This document shows, in pieces, positions 37,081 through 46,324 of a stretch of DNA of 64,000 bases (position 1 is the stretch's first letter; each line of letters begins with the position of its first letter). The notes beneath the pieces were generated by a model. It searched no databases. It saw only the letters and a program-made list of their open reading frames with translations, and was not told the origin of the DNA. Source of the DNA: JACXTP01 sp963827905 (GTDB lineage: Archaea > Thermoplasmatota > Thermoplasmata > Methanomassiliicoccales > UBA472); contig CAWHCB010000011.1 in the NCBI GenBank assembly GCA_963827905.1, positions 1 through 64,000 of the forward strand, given 5' to 3'. A program made the translations under genes and the position numbers.

Positions 37081-37252
37081 CTCTATCGCCCCTTGGAATC
37101 AATGGTGCATCATAACCCTTTCCACATCGGGACCGAAAGTTGGGACCTCATTCATTGCCTATGGAATGGACGGGCAGGATACGAACGGTCATGGAACCAT
37201 GCCAGATATCGGCACTTTTAAGACCAGATCGGGAATGGTCTCGGCATCCCGA

Positions 37253-37283
37253 CCTATATAATATTTGGATAAGCTAATAAATT
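37253..37283 (+). promoter_or_regulatory. AT-rich promoter of the FtsZ-like gene
   Basis: Two TATA-like elements, TATATAATAT (37255-37264) and AATAAATTAT (37275-37284), lie 20-50 bp before ATG 37305. The second has the spacing expected for a leaderless transcript. Confidence 0.35.
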
Positions 37284-37304
37284 ATCACCACCATATGCCC
37301 CCTC

Positions 37305-38213
37305 ATGCGCGGCGGCGAGCCTACATTCCTTAGGGCGGAGGCGGAGGAGAGACCTCGCTGCGTCCTGGTCGGGGTGGGTGGGGCGGGATGCAACGCCATA
37401 TCCGTCACGGACATCGACCGCTTCGGGGTGGTGCTGGAGGACCAACGCCCCCACGCCGCGGGAGTGGACGTGCTCAGACTCCGGGAATCGGAACTGGCGA
37501 TGTTCCGCACCACCGCGCCTCATCTCCTGACCCACGACATACCGGTGATGCGACGATTGCTGGAAAGACTCCAGGACCGGGAGCTGGTCTTCATCTTCAG
37601 CGGCATGGGCGGTGAGACCGGGACCCATGCGGCACCGATCGTGGCCAGCGCCGCCCGGCGGCACGCTCGTTTGGTGGTCTCGACGGTCTGCACGCCTTTC
37701 ATGGTGGAAGGGCAGGACCGACAGCGCAATGCCGACGAGGGCTTGCGCCGGCTCAACGCCATGAGCCACCTCACCGTGGTCCTTTCCAACGATGGCCTGG
37801 CCAAGGTGGCGCCCTACATGCAGTTCCAGAAGGCCTTCAACGTCATGAACCAGATAATGGGTTTCGTACCGCTGGAGCTGTCCAAGCTGTTGACCTTGGA
37901 CGTTCTCAAGCAGGTCAAGGACCATTTCAACGGTTGCAGGGAGGTGCGACTCGGTGTCGGTTATGGCCACGGGGTATGCGCCGACAGCCTGGCCATCAGT
38001 GACGCCTTCTCATCTCCCTGGTTCGACATGCCATGGGACAATGTGCGATCGGCGCTGGCCCTGTTCGCAATGAGCGAACCGGACGAGAGGACCTTGATCG
38101 GTATGGCGCACGAGGTGCAATCAAGGGCACCTTTCTCCAAAGTGCTCTACACCGCCCGCCAAGATAAGGAGCTGGGACAGACCGTTCAAGCCATGGTGCT
38201 GCTCGGTTTCTGA
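37305..38213 (+). CDS. Divergent FtsZ/tubulin-superfamily protein
   Basis: A 302-residue protein with the FtsZ glycine loop G-V-G-G-A-G-C-N-A-I near residue 23 and the tubulin signature region S-G-M-G-G-E-T-G-T-H-A-A-P-I-V-A near residue 98. In standard FtsZ this reads G-G-G-T-G-T-G; here two glycines are E and H. The T7 catalytic loop (N-x-D-x-x-D) that completes the GTPase site of the next subunit is not recognisable; the equivalent stretch reads L-L-T-L-D-V-L-K-Q-V. It also lacks an FtsZ C-terminal peptide. It is probably a non-canonical FtsZ paralog with changed or lost GTPase activity. Its stop abuts the dphB stop. Confidence 0.7.
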   Translation: MRGGEPTFLRAEAEERPRCVLVGVGGAGCNAISVTDIDRFGVVLEDQRPHAAGVDVLRLRESELAMFRTTAPHLLTHDIPVMRRLLERLQDRELVFIFSGMGGETGTHAAPIVASAARRHARLVVSTVCTPFMVEGQDRQRNADEGLRRLNAMSHLTVVLSNDGLAKVAPYMQFQKAFNVMNQIMGFVPLELSKLLTLDVLKQVKDHFNGCREVRLGVGYGHGVCADSLAISDAFSSPWFDMPWDNVRSALALFAMSEPDERTLIGMAHEVQSRAPFSKVLYTARQDKELGQTVQAMVLLGF

Positions 38214-39008
38214 TCAGTCCTCTTTGGCGATCTCCGGCGGGGCGCCAGCGAACTTGACCAAGGCCATCGCCTCCATGAAATGCAGTTTTCCCGGCACGAC
38301 CAGGGTATGCAGCGGTCCGCCCAGGTCCAATTGCGTCATCCTCTCGGGATAGTCGGCGGCGACCCTCTCGTCCTTGGCCCCCACCCTGGCGGCGGCGCAG
38401 ATGATGCTGTCCTTCTTGATCAATCCGGACCCCATCCTCTGCTCCGCGTCCAATAGCCATCTCACCCCTTGCTGTGAGGTCATGTACCGCCCCTCCTCCT
38501 CCTTGATGTCGAGCAGCACCAGGGTGTGCAAACCCCTTTCCTTGTTCTCCAATATCCTCTCGTACGGGCTCGATGGAATGAACCCCGGTTCCGGGAACGG
38601 CAAGGTCACGGTCCGACCGAACTTGTACGGCTGCAGGCCCAAAGCGGACGGGGCGGCGGAGAATATCGAGGTGCCATGTACCAATCGGGTGGCGATGCCC
38701 TCCTCCTCCGCCCGGATGCGGATGTCCACATGGGTGGTGGCGGCCATGGTGTCACCAGCGGTGACGAAGGCCACCTTGCGGTCCCGGGCCGCTTCGATCA
38801 TGGAGTCGCCCTCCTCCACGTCCACCCTCCTCAGGGACACCATCGGTCGAGCTACCATCGCCTCCAGGTCCTTGAGCGTGGAATCGATGAGCTTCGATGT
38901 GTAGAACTCCGCGTAGACCTTATCGCAGGACCTCAGCTCGTTCAGAGCCTTCAGGCTCATATCCTCCACTGACCCCAGCCCTAAACCCACAAATATCAAT
39001 TCACCCAT
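38214..39008 (-). CDS. dphB: Diphthine synthase
   Basis: S-adenosylmethionine-dependent methyltransferase that builds diphthine on the conserved histidine of elongation factor 2. The 264-residue length and the start M-G-E-L-I-F-V-G-L-G-L-G match the family, followed by V-T-A-G-D-T-M-A-A-T-T-H and H-G-T-S-I-F-S-A-A-P. A longer frame up to 39176 is spurious because it runs antisense through trm5. The ATG (39006-39008) overlaps the ATG of divergent trm5 (39007-39009) within one CATG. Confidence 0.93.
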   Translation of the reverse strand: MGELIFVGLGLGSVEDMSLKALNELRSCDKVYAEFYTSKLIDSTLKDLEAMVARPMVSLRRVDVEEGDSMIEAARDRKVAFVTAGDTMAATTHVDIRIRAEEEGIATRLVHGTSIFSAAPSALGLQPYKFGRTVTLPFPEPGFIPSSPYERILENKERGLHTLVLLDIKEEEGRYMTSQQGVRWLLDAEQRMGSGLIKKDSIICAAARVGAKDERVAADYPERMTQLDLGGPLHTLVVPGKLHFMEAMALVKFAGAPPEIAKED

Positions 39009-40051
39009 GGACAGCACCGTGCGCTCTTTGGCCGTAAAGGCTCCTAAGGGGGTAGGGGAGTCGACCCGTAAAAAGCTGCTTGAACTGGGGGTCCTGGACG
39101 TCTCCTTGCGCATCGACCGTACCGAAGACCACATCATCATCCCTGTCACGAAGGAGGTCGAAGGGATGGAGGGCATGGAGGTGGTGGAGGCCGACCTCGA
39201 GGAACGCGGCCTGGCAGAGACGGACTACAAGAAGGTGGTGCGGCTGCCCGAGGACCTGGTCCCTCTGCTTCCCACTTCGTTCGATATCATCGGGGACGTG
39301 GGCATCGTGCGTTTGCCGGAAGAGCTGCTCCCTCATGCCCATGAGGTGGGCAGGGCCATGCGTCAGGTCTTCCCCCGTTTGCGCGTGGTCGCCTTGGACC
39401 GGGGCGTGAGGGGCGAGTTCCGCGTCAGGGAGCTGGAGGTGGTGGCCGGGGACCGGGGGATTGGAGACCGAGCATCTGGAATACGGCGTCCGACTGCGGG
39501 TGGACCCGGGCAAGGTCTACTTCAATCCTCGCCTGGCCAACGAGAGGATGAGGGTGGCATCGCTCGTGAGGCCCGGCGAGACGGTGTTCGACATGTTCGC
39601 CGGGGTCGGCCCCTTCGCCATCATGATCGCGAAGCATTCCCAGGCGATGGTGGTGTTCGCCATGGACATCAACCCCGATGCCGTCCATTACCTTAAGGGG
39701 AACATAGTCCTGAACCATGCTGAGAAAGTTGTGCCGCTGGAGGGCGATTCCCGGCACATCATTTTCGACATACCTTGCGCCGACCGCATCGTTATGAACC
39801 TCCCCCATTCTGCCCTGGATTTCTACGCCGACGCTTTGACCCGCCTCAATTTCGGGGGGACGATCCATCTCTACCATATCTGCGACCGTTCCGAGATCGG
39901 CCCGGTGCTCGATGGTCTAGCGGCCCAGGCTTTGGGCATGGGCGTCAAGGTGGAGGTGGAGAGGTGCGAGGAGCTGAAGACCTACTCGCCCAGCTCCAGC
40001 GTCTTCTCCATCGACCTACGGCTTCTTGACTGGTGCCAGGGTGACGCCTGA
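39007..40051 (+). CDS. trm5: tRNA (guanine-37 N1) methyltransferase Trm5-type, one frameshift
   Basis: Methylates G37 next to the anticodon. The N-terminal D1 domain begins A-V-K-A-P-K-G-V-G-E. The middle domain runs to V-V-A-G-D-R-G, where an extra G in a G5 run near 39455 breaks the frame. It continues E-T-E-H-L-E-Y-G-V-R-L, then V-Y-F-N-P-R-L-A, the methyltransferase motif F-D-M-F-A-G-V-G-P-F-A and the catalytic N-L-P-H. A Taw2-type wyosine enzyme is the main alternative. Read across the shift it is about 347 residues. The stop overlaps the convergent dcd gene by 36 bp. Confidence 0.82.
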
Positions 40052-40508
40052 TTGGTTCTGGTAGTTGCCGCTGCGCTTCTCATAGGTCTGGGCCACCGGG
40101 GAGTGCATCCTCTCGAAGACTATCTGGACGAAACGGGAGCCGATGGGGAGCTCCAGGTCCTTTCCTGAGGCGTTGAACGCGGTGAAGGTCAGTGTCCCCC
40201 TGAAGCCCGCGTCCACCTTGCCCCAGGCCGACCATGACCCCCTTGCGGATCCAACTGGTCCGTGCCCAAAGCTGGGCAGCGACATCGTTGGGCAGCTCGA
40301 CCCTTTCCACGGTGCTCACAAAGAACATGCTCCTCGCCGGCACGAGGATGGTGCCCTCCTTCTCCGAGACCTCGTTCCCTTCCATCCTCACCTCTGCCAC
40401 CCGAAGGTCGTAACCGTTCGGGGTCAGTCCTTCCGGCGCGAACCCGACGATGCGCAAGGAACCGCTCTGCATCATGCTCTGTATCTCGTGGTCCGAGAAG
40501 AGGCACAT
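40016..40508 (-). CDS. dcd: dCTP deaminase, one frameshift
   Basis: Converts dCTP to dUTP (or to dUMP in bifunctional members) in pyrimidine deoxynucleotide synthesis. The family motifs are N-G-Y-D-L-R, L-W-A-R-T-S-W-I-R-K-G-V and, after a +1 shift at a G4 run near 40230, K-V-D-A-G-F-R-G-T-L-T-F and P-I-G-S-R-F-V-Q-I-V-F. Read across the shift the length is about 163 residues. Confidence 0.85.
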
Positions 40509-40633
40509 GCTCCAGCATCAAGGTCCAGTGAAATATGATACTTTGCATTGATTATTGCCTCGAAAAAAACCTTCAAAAGAATTAATATCTCCGAAGGAAA
40601 ACATATGGACCGATGCCAGGCCCCCATCCCGCC

Positions 40634-42157
40634 ATGGACCGGAACCTATCCTTGGAAAGGATCGATGTCCATGACCATGTTGCCTGCTTCTTTCGCAATG
40701 ATGGGGAAAGGGCCAGAGGATGAGCGAGGCTGGCGCGCATCGGCATGGAGCGCAATGAACGTTGCTATTGTCTGCTAGGCGAGTGCCATGAGGGCGAGGT
40801 CAGGCAAGCCTTGCGCGAATTGGGGATGAAGGAGAACGAGGTGAGGTATTCCCCCGCCCTTATCTTCCTCAATGCGATGGACCTGTTCTTGGGAGAGGAC
40901 GGTTTCTCCGAGGACCGATGCCTGGACCGGCTCGTCGAGATGGCGCGCTCATCGGTGTCGGAAGGGTATGGTGGGGCACGGTTCATCTTCGAGGCCGGTC
41001 CCATCGTCAAGCGCATCGGCCACGAGCGTTTCGGTCGCTTCGAATCCGTTTGGAACGAATCGGTGGATTCGGAACGGGTTTCTTGCATCTGCCTTTACGA
41101 TGGCGAGAACAGCACCCATTCCGAGGTCCTCGCCGCGGTCAGCACCCACCCCAGCCTGGTCATACGAGGTTTCGTCTGCAGGAATTATTTTTACGTCCCA
41201 CCGGAGGAGTTCGTCCGGACCGGAGAGAGCCTGCCCGAGGCCAAGCAACTGCTCGAGAAGATGCTGGACATCCAGATCTGCCAGATCAGTCTGGCCGACG
41301 AGGACTCTGGAGAGACCAACGCCGTCCTGGAGGAGGAGGTGGCCCGGAGGGAGAGGGCGGAACGGGCGCTGATGGAGGCCTTCACCCACCAATCCGAGGT
41401 TCTCGACGGGCTGGAGGATGGCATTTGCCTCGTGGATCTGGATCATAAGGTCCTCCTCACCAACCACGTGTTCGAGCGATTCCGGGAGTCTTGCGGTTGC
41501 AGGGGAACTGCCCTCGGGCTGAGCCTGGCCCAGATTTGGCCATTAAGGGCGGAGGATGTAACCTCTTCCTGTGATCGGGCGGTTTGGACCGCGGGAACGC
41601 AGAGGATGCATTTGGTGCACCTATCGGACGAGACGGTGGTGTGGTATGACCTACGGATCGTCCCCATCATACGCTCAGGAAGACCGGACCGGATACTTTT
41701 GGTGCTGAGCGACTCCACCGACCTACATCAGGCCAGGTTGGCCATGGCCGAAATAAGGCGAGGGTTGGAGCATGCCCCGGTTATCGAAGATGAAACGTCG
41801 CTCCGGTGGGAGAGGTTGTTGGTGACTCTGGAGCATAGCCCTCTCCCCCTTTTCGTTCAAGGTATTGATGGTAGCGTGCTTTACGCCAACCAGGCCTGCG
41901 GGTCGATGATGGGCTATAGTCCTGAAGAGATGGTCGGCAGGTCCTCCTCCCAGCTGATTGCGCCCGACCCCCTGGGCTTTCTGAACCTGGAACGACGGAC
42001 GCTGCTCGAAGGGGAGGAGCTATCCCTGAGGGCCGATGTCCGCCACAAGGACGGCAGGGTCCTACCATGCAACCTCCGCATGTTCAGTTTGGACTCAGGC
42101 AGCGGACCCATTATTGCGTTCCTGACAAAAAGAGGGGCCGGGGCATCGGCCAGATGA
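40634..42157 (+). CDS. MEDS/PAS-domain sensor protein with an in-frame TGA
   Basis: The frame from ATG 40634 encodes H-V-A-C-F-F-R-N-D-G-E-R-A, the start of a MEDS (methanogen/methylotroph DcmR-type sensory) domain, then hits TGA at 40721. The same frame continues A-R-L-A-R-I-G-M-E-R-N-E-R-C-Y-C-L-L, the expected rest of the domain, with an internal ATG at 40745. After MEDS come a short coiled coil and two PAS domains (about 220-330 and 355-465 counted from 40745). No kinase domain follows. It is probably a ligand or redox sensor acting on a partner. The TGA may be a sequence error, or translation may start at 40745 with a trimmed domain. Confidence 0.65.
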
Positions 42158-42169
42158 TGAATATTTCTG

Positions 42170-42186
42170 ATGGATTATCCATCCAA
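42170..42186. promoter_or_regulatory. Upstream B12-type operator, one mismatch
   Basis: ATGGAT-TATCC-ATCCAA matches the TTGGAT-N5-ATCCAA palindrome found at btuF and cobT with one base changed. Its centre is 73 bp, about seven helical turns, from the perfect copy at 42243-42259, which would suit looping or cooperative binding. Confidence 0.45.
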
Positions 42187-42212
42187 TGCATCCTACTTTC
42201 ATCCAACAAAAG

Positions 42213-42222
42213 CATTTATAGG
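42213..42222 (+). promoter_or_regulatory. TATA box of btuF
   Basis: CATTTATAGG lies 25-30 bp before the perfect operator at 42243-42259, so transcription should start inside the operator. Confidence 0.45.
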
Positions 42223-42242
42223 GATTAACTGTTCAGTATCGA

Positions 42243-42259
42243 TTGGATGATACATCCAA
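42243..42259. promoter_or_regulatory. B12/cobalt operator at btuF: TTGGATGATACATCCAA
   Basis: A perfect 7-3-7 inverted repeat (TTGGATG-ATA-CATCCAA) lies over the predicted transcription start of btuF. The same 6-5-6 arms occur at the cobT promoter (51081-51097). The position is that of a repressor site. Confidence 0.6.
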
Positions 42260-42294
42260 CTGATATTTCAGTGAATTAACTGGAGAAGGATCTG

Positions 42295-43376
42295 ATGGCA
42301 AACAAATCAGTCGTGGTATTGGTCATCGTCGTGGTGGCCATCCTGGTGGGCGCTGGGCTGCTTGTAGCCCTCGGCGTTTTCGATGAGCAAGATGACCCCG
42401 AGGCCAATGTCTCGGACGCCATGGACCGGCAGGTCCTGGTCAGTTCCGAACCGCAACGGGTGGTTTCTACCTCCCCGAGCACGACCGAGCTCATCTACGC
42501 CCTCGGCATGGAGGACAAGTTAGTCGGAGTATCCGATTATTGCGATTATCCAACCGATGTCCTTGACGAAAAGGCCAACGAGACCGTTTCAACCATAGGT
42601 GGTTACTACACCCCGGATGCCGAGAAGATCGCTGCCCTCGAACCGGACATCGTCTTCATTGGGTCGGACGTCCAAGCCCAAAAGGACCTCATACCCTTGA
42701 TGGACTCCTTCAACATCACTGTGGTGGCGCTCTACCAGGGCACGAACATCACCGAGGTCTATTGGAACATAGAACTGGTAGGTCAGGTCCTTTTCTGTCA
42801 GGATAAGGCCGCTGAACTTAAGGAAAAAATGTCCGATATCATCTCCAGCATCCAGGACAAGATCGACGGCACCGTGCAGAGGCCCAAGGTCATGGTCACT
42901 GTGTGGCTGGACCCGATATTCGTCGCCGGCAATGGCACCTTCGTCAATGACATCATCGAGATCGCTGGAGGAGTCAACGCTTTCGAGAACATGACATCGT
43001 TCCCTGTAGTGAACAAGGAGGCGGTGGTCGAGGCGAATCCAGATGTCATCATCGTCGCGGCCACTATGATGGTCTCAGACGCCACATCCCCGGAGGATGT
43101 GAGGGACAGCATATTGGAGGACGAGCTGTTCCAGGAGACCAACGCGGTTAAGAACGGGAAAATATATGTCGCCATCGGCCAAGCGGAGAACGCCTTCCTG
43201 AGGCCAGGGGTGAGGATAGTGGATGGGGCGCAATTGTTGGCCAGATCCTCTATCCGGGCAACTTCACCGGGGCGGACATACCATTGACCATACCGAGCGA
43301 CTATGAGGGTCTGATCGCGGAGCCAGTGAACTCCGGCACCTCCGCTCAGGTGTCCATGGTGACGGTCAAGAACTAA
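42295..43376 (+). CDS. btuF: Corrinoid ABC transporter substrate-binding protein BtuF, one frameshift
   Basis: Extracytoplasmic binding protein of the FecB/BtuF fold. It has an N-terminal membrane anchor (residues 6-28), then R-V-V-S-T-S-P-S-T-T-E-L-I-Y-A-L-G-M and the two-lobe periplasmic-binding fold with V-I-I-V-A-A-T-M. Near 43243 (a C run in GGCCAG) the frame shifts. The true end reads I-L-Y-P-G-N-F-T-G-A-D-I-P and on to TAA at 43374-43376, about 360 residues. It is followed by permease and ATPase genes and the B12 salvage genes, so corrinoid is the likely substrate. Iron-siderophore uptake is the alternative for the fold alone. Confidence 0.85.
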
Positions 43377-43391
43377 GGAAAAGGTGGAGGA

Positions 43392-44444
43392 TTGGAAGAC
43401 TCGCTGGTGAGAAGGACACGCCGTCGCCTGAGCGTGATCATCGTATCGGGCCTGCTGCTCCTAGTTGGCCTGTTCGTGGTCTCGCTTTCGGTCGGGTCCT
43501 ATGAGATGTCGGTGATGGAGGTCCTGGAGGCCTTCTGGAACGCCCTGATGGTCGGAGGTGACACCAGCCAGATGACCTTGGACGAGAAGGTCGTCTGGAT
43601 CGTGCGCTTCCCCCGCTTCCTGGCCGCGGTCGGAGTAGGCATCGGACTGGCGGTGGCGGGCGTGGTTATGCAGGCCATCATCCGCAACCCTCTGGTCGAC
43701 CCCTATATCACCGGGGTCTCCTCCGGGGCAGCCTTGGGCGCGGCCTGTGCCGTGCTCCTCGGTGTGGCCATCGGGTCGACCGGGACGTTCTCCCTTCCCA
43801 TCATGGCCTTCGTCGGCGCGATACTGGCCTTTACCATCACACTCGGTCTGGCCGAGTCAGCGGGTGGTCGACCGGTGGCATTTGTGTTGGCCGGGGTCAT
43901 CGTGGGCATCTTCCTCTCCTCGATTACCAATCTCTTGATGATCACCAATCCCAGCGAAGGGGTGCAAGGTGTTCTATACTGGCTTTTCGGAAATCTGGCC
44001 AATGCCACGCTGCAAGAGGACGCCATCATCCTGTTCGTCGTCGGCGTCCTGACCGTGATCGTACTGGTCTACGCTCGGGAGCTGAACGTGGTCCTCCTCG
44101 GGGACGACCAGGCCAACCAGCTGGGGGTGAACGTGCGATTAATGAAACGCGGCATGCTCATCCTGACCTCGTTGCTCACCGGGGTTTGCGTGGCCTTCAC
44201 CGGTGTCATCGGCTTCGTCGGTCTCATCGTACCCCACATGACCCGAATGGTGGTCGGGGGTGACCATAGACTCCTATTGCCAGCATCGATTGTGGTCGGG
44301 GCGAACTTCCTGGTCGCTTGCGACATAATCGGTCGCCTCATCGGTGGTTCTGAGGAATTCCCCGTGGGCATAGTGACCTCATTGATCGGCGCCCCTTTCT
44401 TCGCCTATCTGCTCATTCGCGAGGGGAGGGAATATGTCTCCTGA
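43392..44444 (+). CDS. btuC: Corrinoid ABC transporter permease BtuC
   Basis: A 350-residue FecCD/BtuC-family permease with about ten helices. Family motifs are R-F-P-R-F-L-A-A-V-G-V-G-I-G-L-A-V-A-G-V-V-M-Q (split by helix 2), N-P-L-V-D-P-Y-I-T-G-V-S-S-G-A-A-L-G and G-F-V-G-L-I-V-P-H-M-T-R. The start is TTG at 43392, preceded by GGTGGAGG as ribosome-binding site. It overlaps btuD by 11 bp. Confidence 0.9.
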   Translation: MEDSLVRRTRRRLSVIIVSGLLLLVGLFVVSLSVGSYEMSVMEVLEAFWNALMVGGDTSQMTLDEKVVWIVRFPRFLAAVGVGIGLAVAGVVMQAIIRNPLVDPYITGVSSGAALGAACAVLLGVAIGSTGTFSLPIMAFVGAILAFTITLGLAESAGGRPVAFVLAGVIVGIFLSSITNLLMITNPSEGVQGVLYWLFGNLANATLQEDAIILFVVGVLTVIVLVYARELNVVLLGDDQANQLGVNVRLMKRGMLILTSLLTGVCVAFTGVIGFVGLIVPHMTRMVVGGDHRLLLPASIVVGANFLVACDIIGRLIGGSEEFPVGIVTSLIGAPFFAYLLIREGREYVS

Positions 44445-45225
44445 GGCTGCGACCACCATCAAGGTGGAGGGTGTAACCTTCAGCTACGGCGGGAAGGAGA
44501 CGCTCTCCGACGTCAATTTCGAGGCCAAGGCCGGGGAGTTCATCGGCCTCATCGGTCCCAACGGTTCGGGGAAGACCACTTTGATGCGCTGCATCAACGG
44601 TCTGCTCCGCCCCAGCAAGGGGACCATCTACATGGACGGGAAGTCCACCTCTGGCATGAAGATCAAGGACATCGCCATGATTTGCGCCAATGTCCCAGCC
44701 GACTGCAACGAGGACTTCAGCCTCACCGTGCAGGAGCTGGTATTCCTCGGTCGGTACCCTCACGTCAACAGCATGTGGTGGGAGAGCCGCCAGGACGAGA
44801 CGGTGGTCGCCGAGGCCATCAAGAAGTTCCGTCTGGAGGGGCTGATCAACCGCCGCCTCAACGAGCTGAGCAGCGGAGAGAAAGCGAGGGCATTGCTCGC
44901 CAAGGCCGTGGTGCAACAGCCGAAGATACTTCTGGCGGACGAGCCCTCCGCTCACCTGGACCTCCGCTACCAGCTGGAGGTCATGGAGACCCTCTGGGAG
45001 CTTTCCAGGCAAGGAGTGACCGTGCTCACCGCCTCCCACGACATGAACTTGACCTCCAAGTTCTGTGACCGGGTGGTGATGCTCAACGGGGGCCGGACCG
45101 TGGCCACGGGCAGACCGGTCGATGTCATCACCGCCGAGCGCATCCGGGACGTCTATGGCGTCGAGGTCTCGGTGTTCCGGGACGGGGACGAGGTCTTCTC
45201 CATCCCCCGCAAGTCCATAAGGTGA
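44434..45225 (+). CDS. btuD: Corrinoid ABC transporter ATPase BtuD
   Basis: A 263-residue ABC ATPase with Walker A G-P-N-G-S-G-K-T-T, signature L-S-S-G-E-K-A-R-A, Walker B I-L-L-A-D-E-P-S-A-H-L-D and switch S-H-D. It belongs to the iron-siderophore/B12 importer class. It lies between btuC and cobD in one operon. Confidence 0.9.
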   Translation: MSPEAATTIKVEGVTFSYGGKETLSDVNFEAKAGEFIGLIGPNGSGKTTLMRCINGLLRPSKGTIYMDGKSTSGMKIKDIAMICANVPADCNEDFSLTVQELVFLGRYPHVNSMWWESRQDETVVAEAIKKFRLEGLINRRLNELSSGEKARALLAKAVVQQPKILLADEPSAHLDLRYQLEVMETLWELSRQGVTVLTASHDMNLTSKFCDRVVMLNGGRTVATGRPVDVITAERIRDVYGVEVSVFRDGDEVFSIPRKSIR

Positions 45226-45229
45226 TCGC

Positions 45230-46324
45230 ATGGACATCGAAAAAATGGTCAGGAAGGAGATGCAGGGCCTGTCCCGCCCGGTGCATGGCGGATTGGGCTG
45301 GCAGCACCCTGGAGTGGACGACTTCAGTTCCAACCTCAACCCCTACGGCCCTCCAGAAGGATTGATGGAAAGATTTGCCGAGGCCCTGCCTCACCTGGTC
45401 CATTACCCGGACGACCGGTCCACGGTGTTCCGGGAGGCCATATGCTCCCGTTTCCATGTTAATGACAGGAACGTCACCGTAGGCGCTGGGAGCGCGGAGA
45501 TCATCCGCCTGTTCCCAGATGTCTTCCTTTCGCCGGGGGACCGGGTGGTGATGCCCTCCCCCACCTTCTCCGAGTACTCGTTCGCCTGCCAGGTCCGAGG
45601 TGCCAATATCGATGCCGTTCCTATTCCGGAGGACCTACGCATCGACATCGATGAGATGATGAGACGCAGCAAGGGAGCGAAGCTGGTCTATCTCTGCAAT
45701 CCTAACAACCCCACCGGCGGCATCGTCCCGCGCAAAAGGGTCCTGGAGCTGGTGGAGGAGTGCGACCGGCAAGGGGCGTTGGTCTTCCTGGACGAGACCT
45801 TGCTCGAACTGGTCGAGGGCTCCAAGGACATCACCTGCCTGGCGGAGGTCCCTGCCCATGACAACCTCTTCATCATCCGTTCCCTCACCAAATGCTTCGC
45901 CATACCCGGCCTCCGCATCGGCTACGCGGTAGGGGGCCAAGGCATCATAGAACACATGGAGAGGGCCCGCCTCTCCTGGAACCTGGGCAGGTTGGAGCAA
46001 CTGGTCGGCGCCAACCTCCTCAACGACCATTACGATCATATTTCCAAGGCGGCCCAGGTCATGGCGAGGGAGAAGACGAGGGTGGCCCAAGCGGTCTCCG
46101 CCACCGGGATCGTCAAGGCGGGCGTGCCTGACGCTTTCTTCTTCTTCGAAAGGTCGAAATGGTCTGGGAAGGTCGCCCAGGAACGCATCCTGAGACATAA
46201 GGTGCTGGTGCGGGACTGCGCCTCCTTCGGTCCCCGTTTCCACGATTTCATCCGCTTTGCCGTCAAGACGCCGGAGAAGAACGACAAGTTGATCGCCGCC
46301 TTCCGAGCGGAGGCGGAACGATGA
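45230..46324 (+). CDS. cobD: L-threonine-O-3-phosphate decarboxylase CobD
   Basis: PLP enzyme that makes (R)-1-amino-2-propanol O-2-phosphate, the aminopropanol linker of B12. The 364-residue protein has the CobD start H-G-G-x-x-W-x-H-P-G-V-D-D-F-S-S-N-L-N-P. It is of the aminotransferase fold, with C-N-P-N-N-P-T-G and the PLP lysine in S-L-T-K-C-F-A-I-P-G-L-R. It resembles histidinol-phosphate aminotransferase, but its place between btuD and cbiB decides for CobD. The RBS AAGGTGAT precedes ATG 45230. It overlaps cbiB by 4 bp. Confidence 0.88.
   Translation: MDIEKMVRKEMQGLSRPVHGGLGWQHPGVDDFSSNLNPYGPPEGLMERFAEALPHLVHYPDDRSTVFREAICSRFHVNDRNVTVGAGSAEIIRLFPDVFLSPGDRVVMPSPTFSEYSFACQVRGANIDAVPIPEDLRIDIDEMMRRSKGAKLVYLCNPNNPTGGIVPRKRVLELVEECDRQGALVFLDETLLELVEGSKDITCLAEVPAHDNLFIIRSLTKCFAIPGLRIGYAVGGQGIIEHMERARLSWNLGRLEQLVGANLLNDHYDHISKAAQVMAREKTRVAQAVSATGIVKAGVPDAFFFFERSKWSGKVAQERILRHKVLVRDCASFGPRFHDFIRFAVKTPEKNDKLIAAFRAEAER

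Noticed and set aside
40721..40723. TGA as selenocysteine in the MEDS protein
   Set aside because: MEDS domains have no redox cysteine at this position, no hairpin element was recognised, and sequence errors are common nearby.
42200..42207. A further ATCCAAC half-site upstream of btuF as a third operator
   Set aside because: No matching left arm lies at the 5-bp spacing, so only the two full palindromes are reported.
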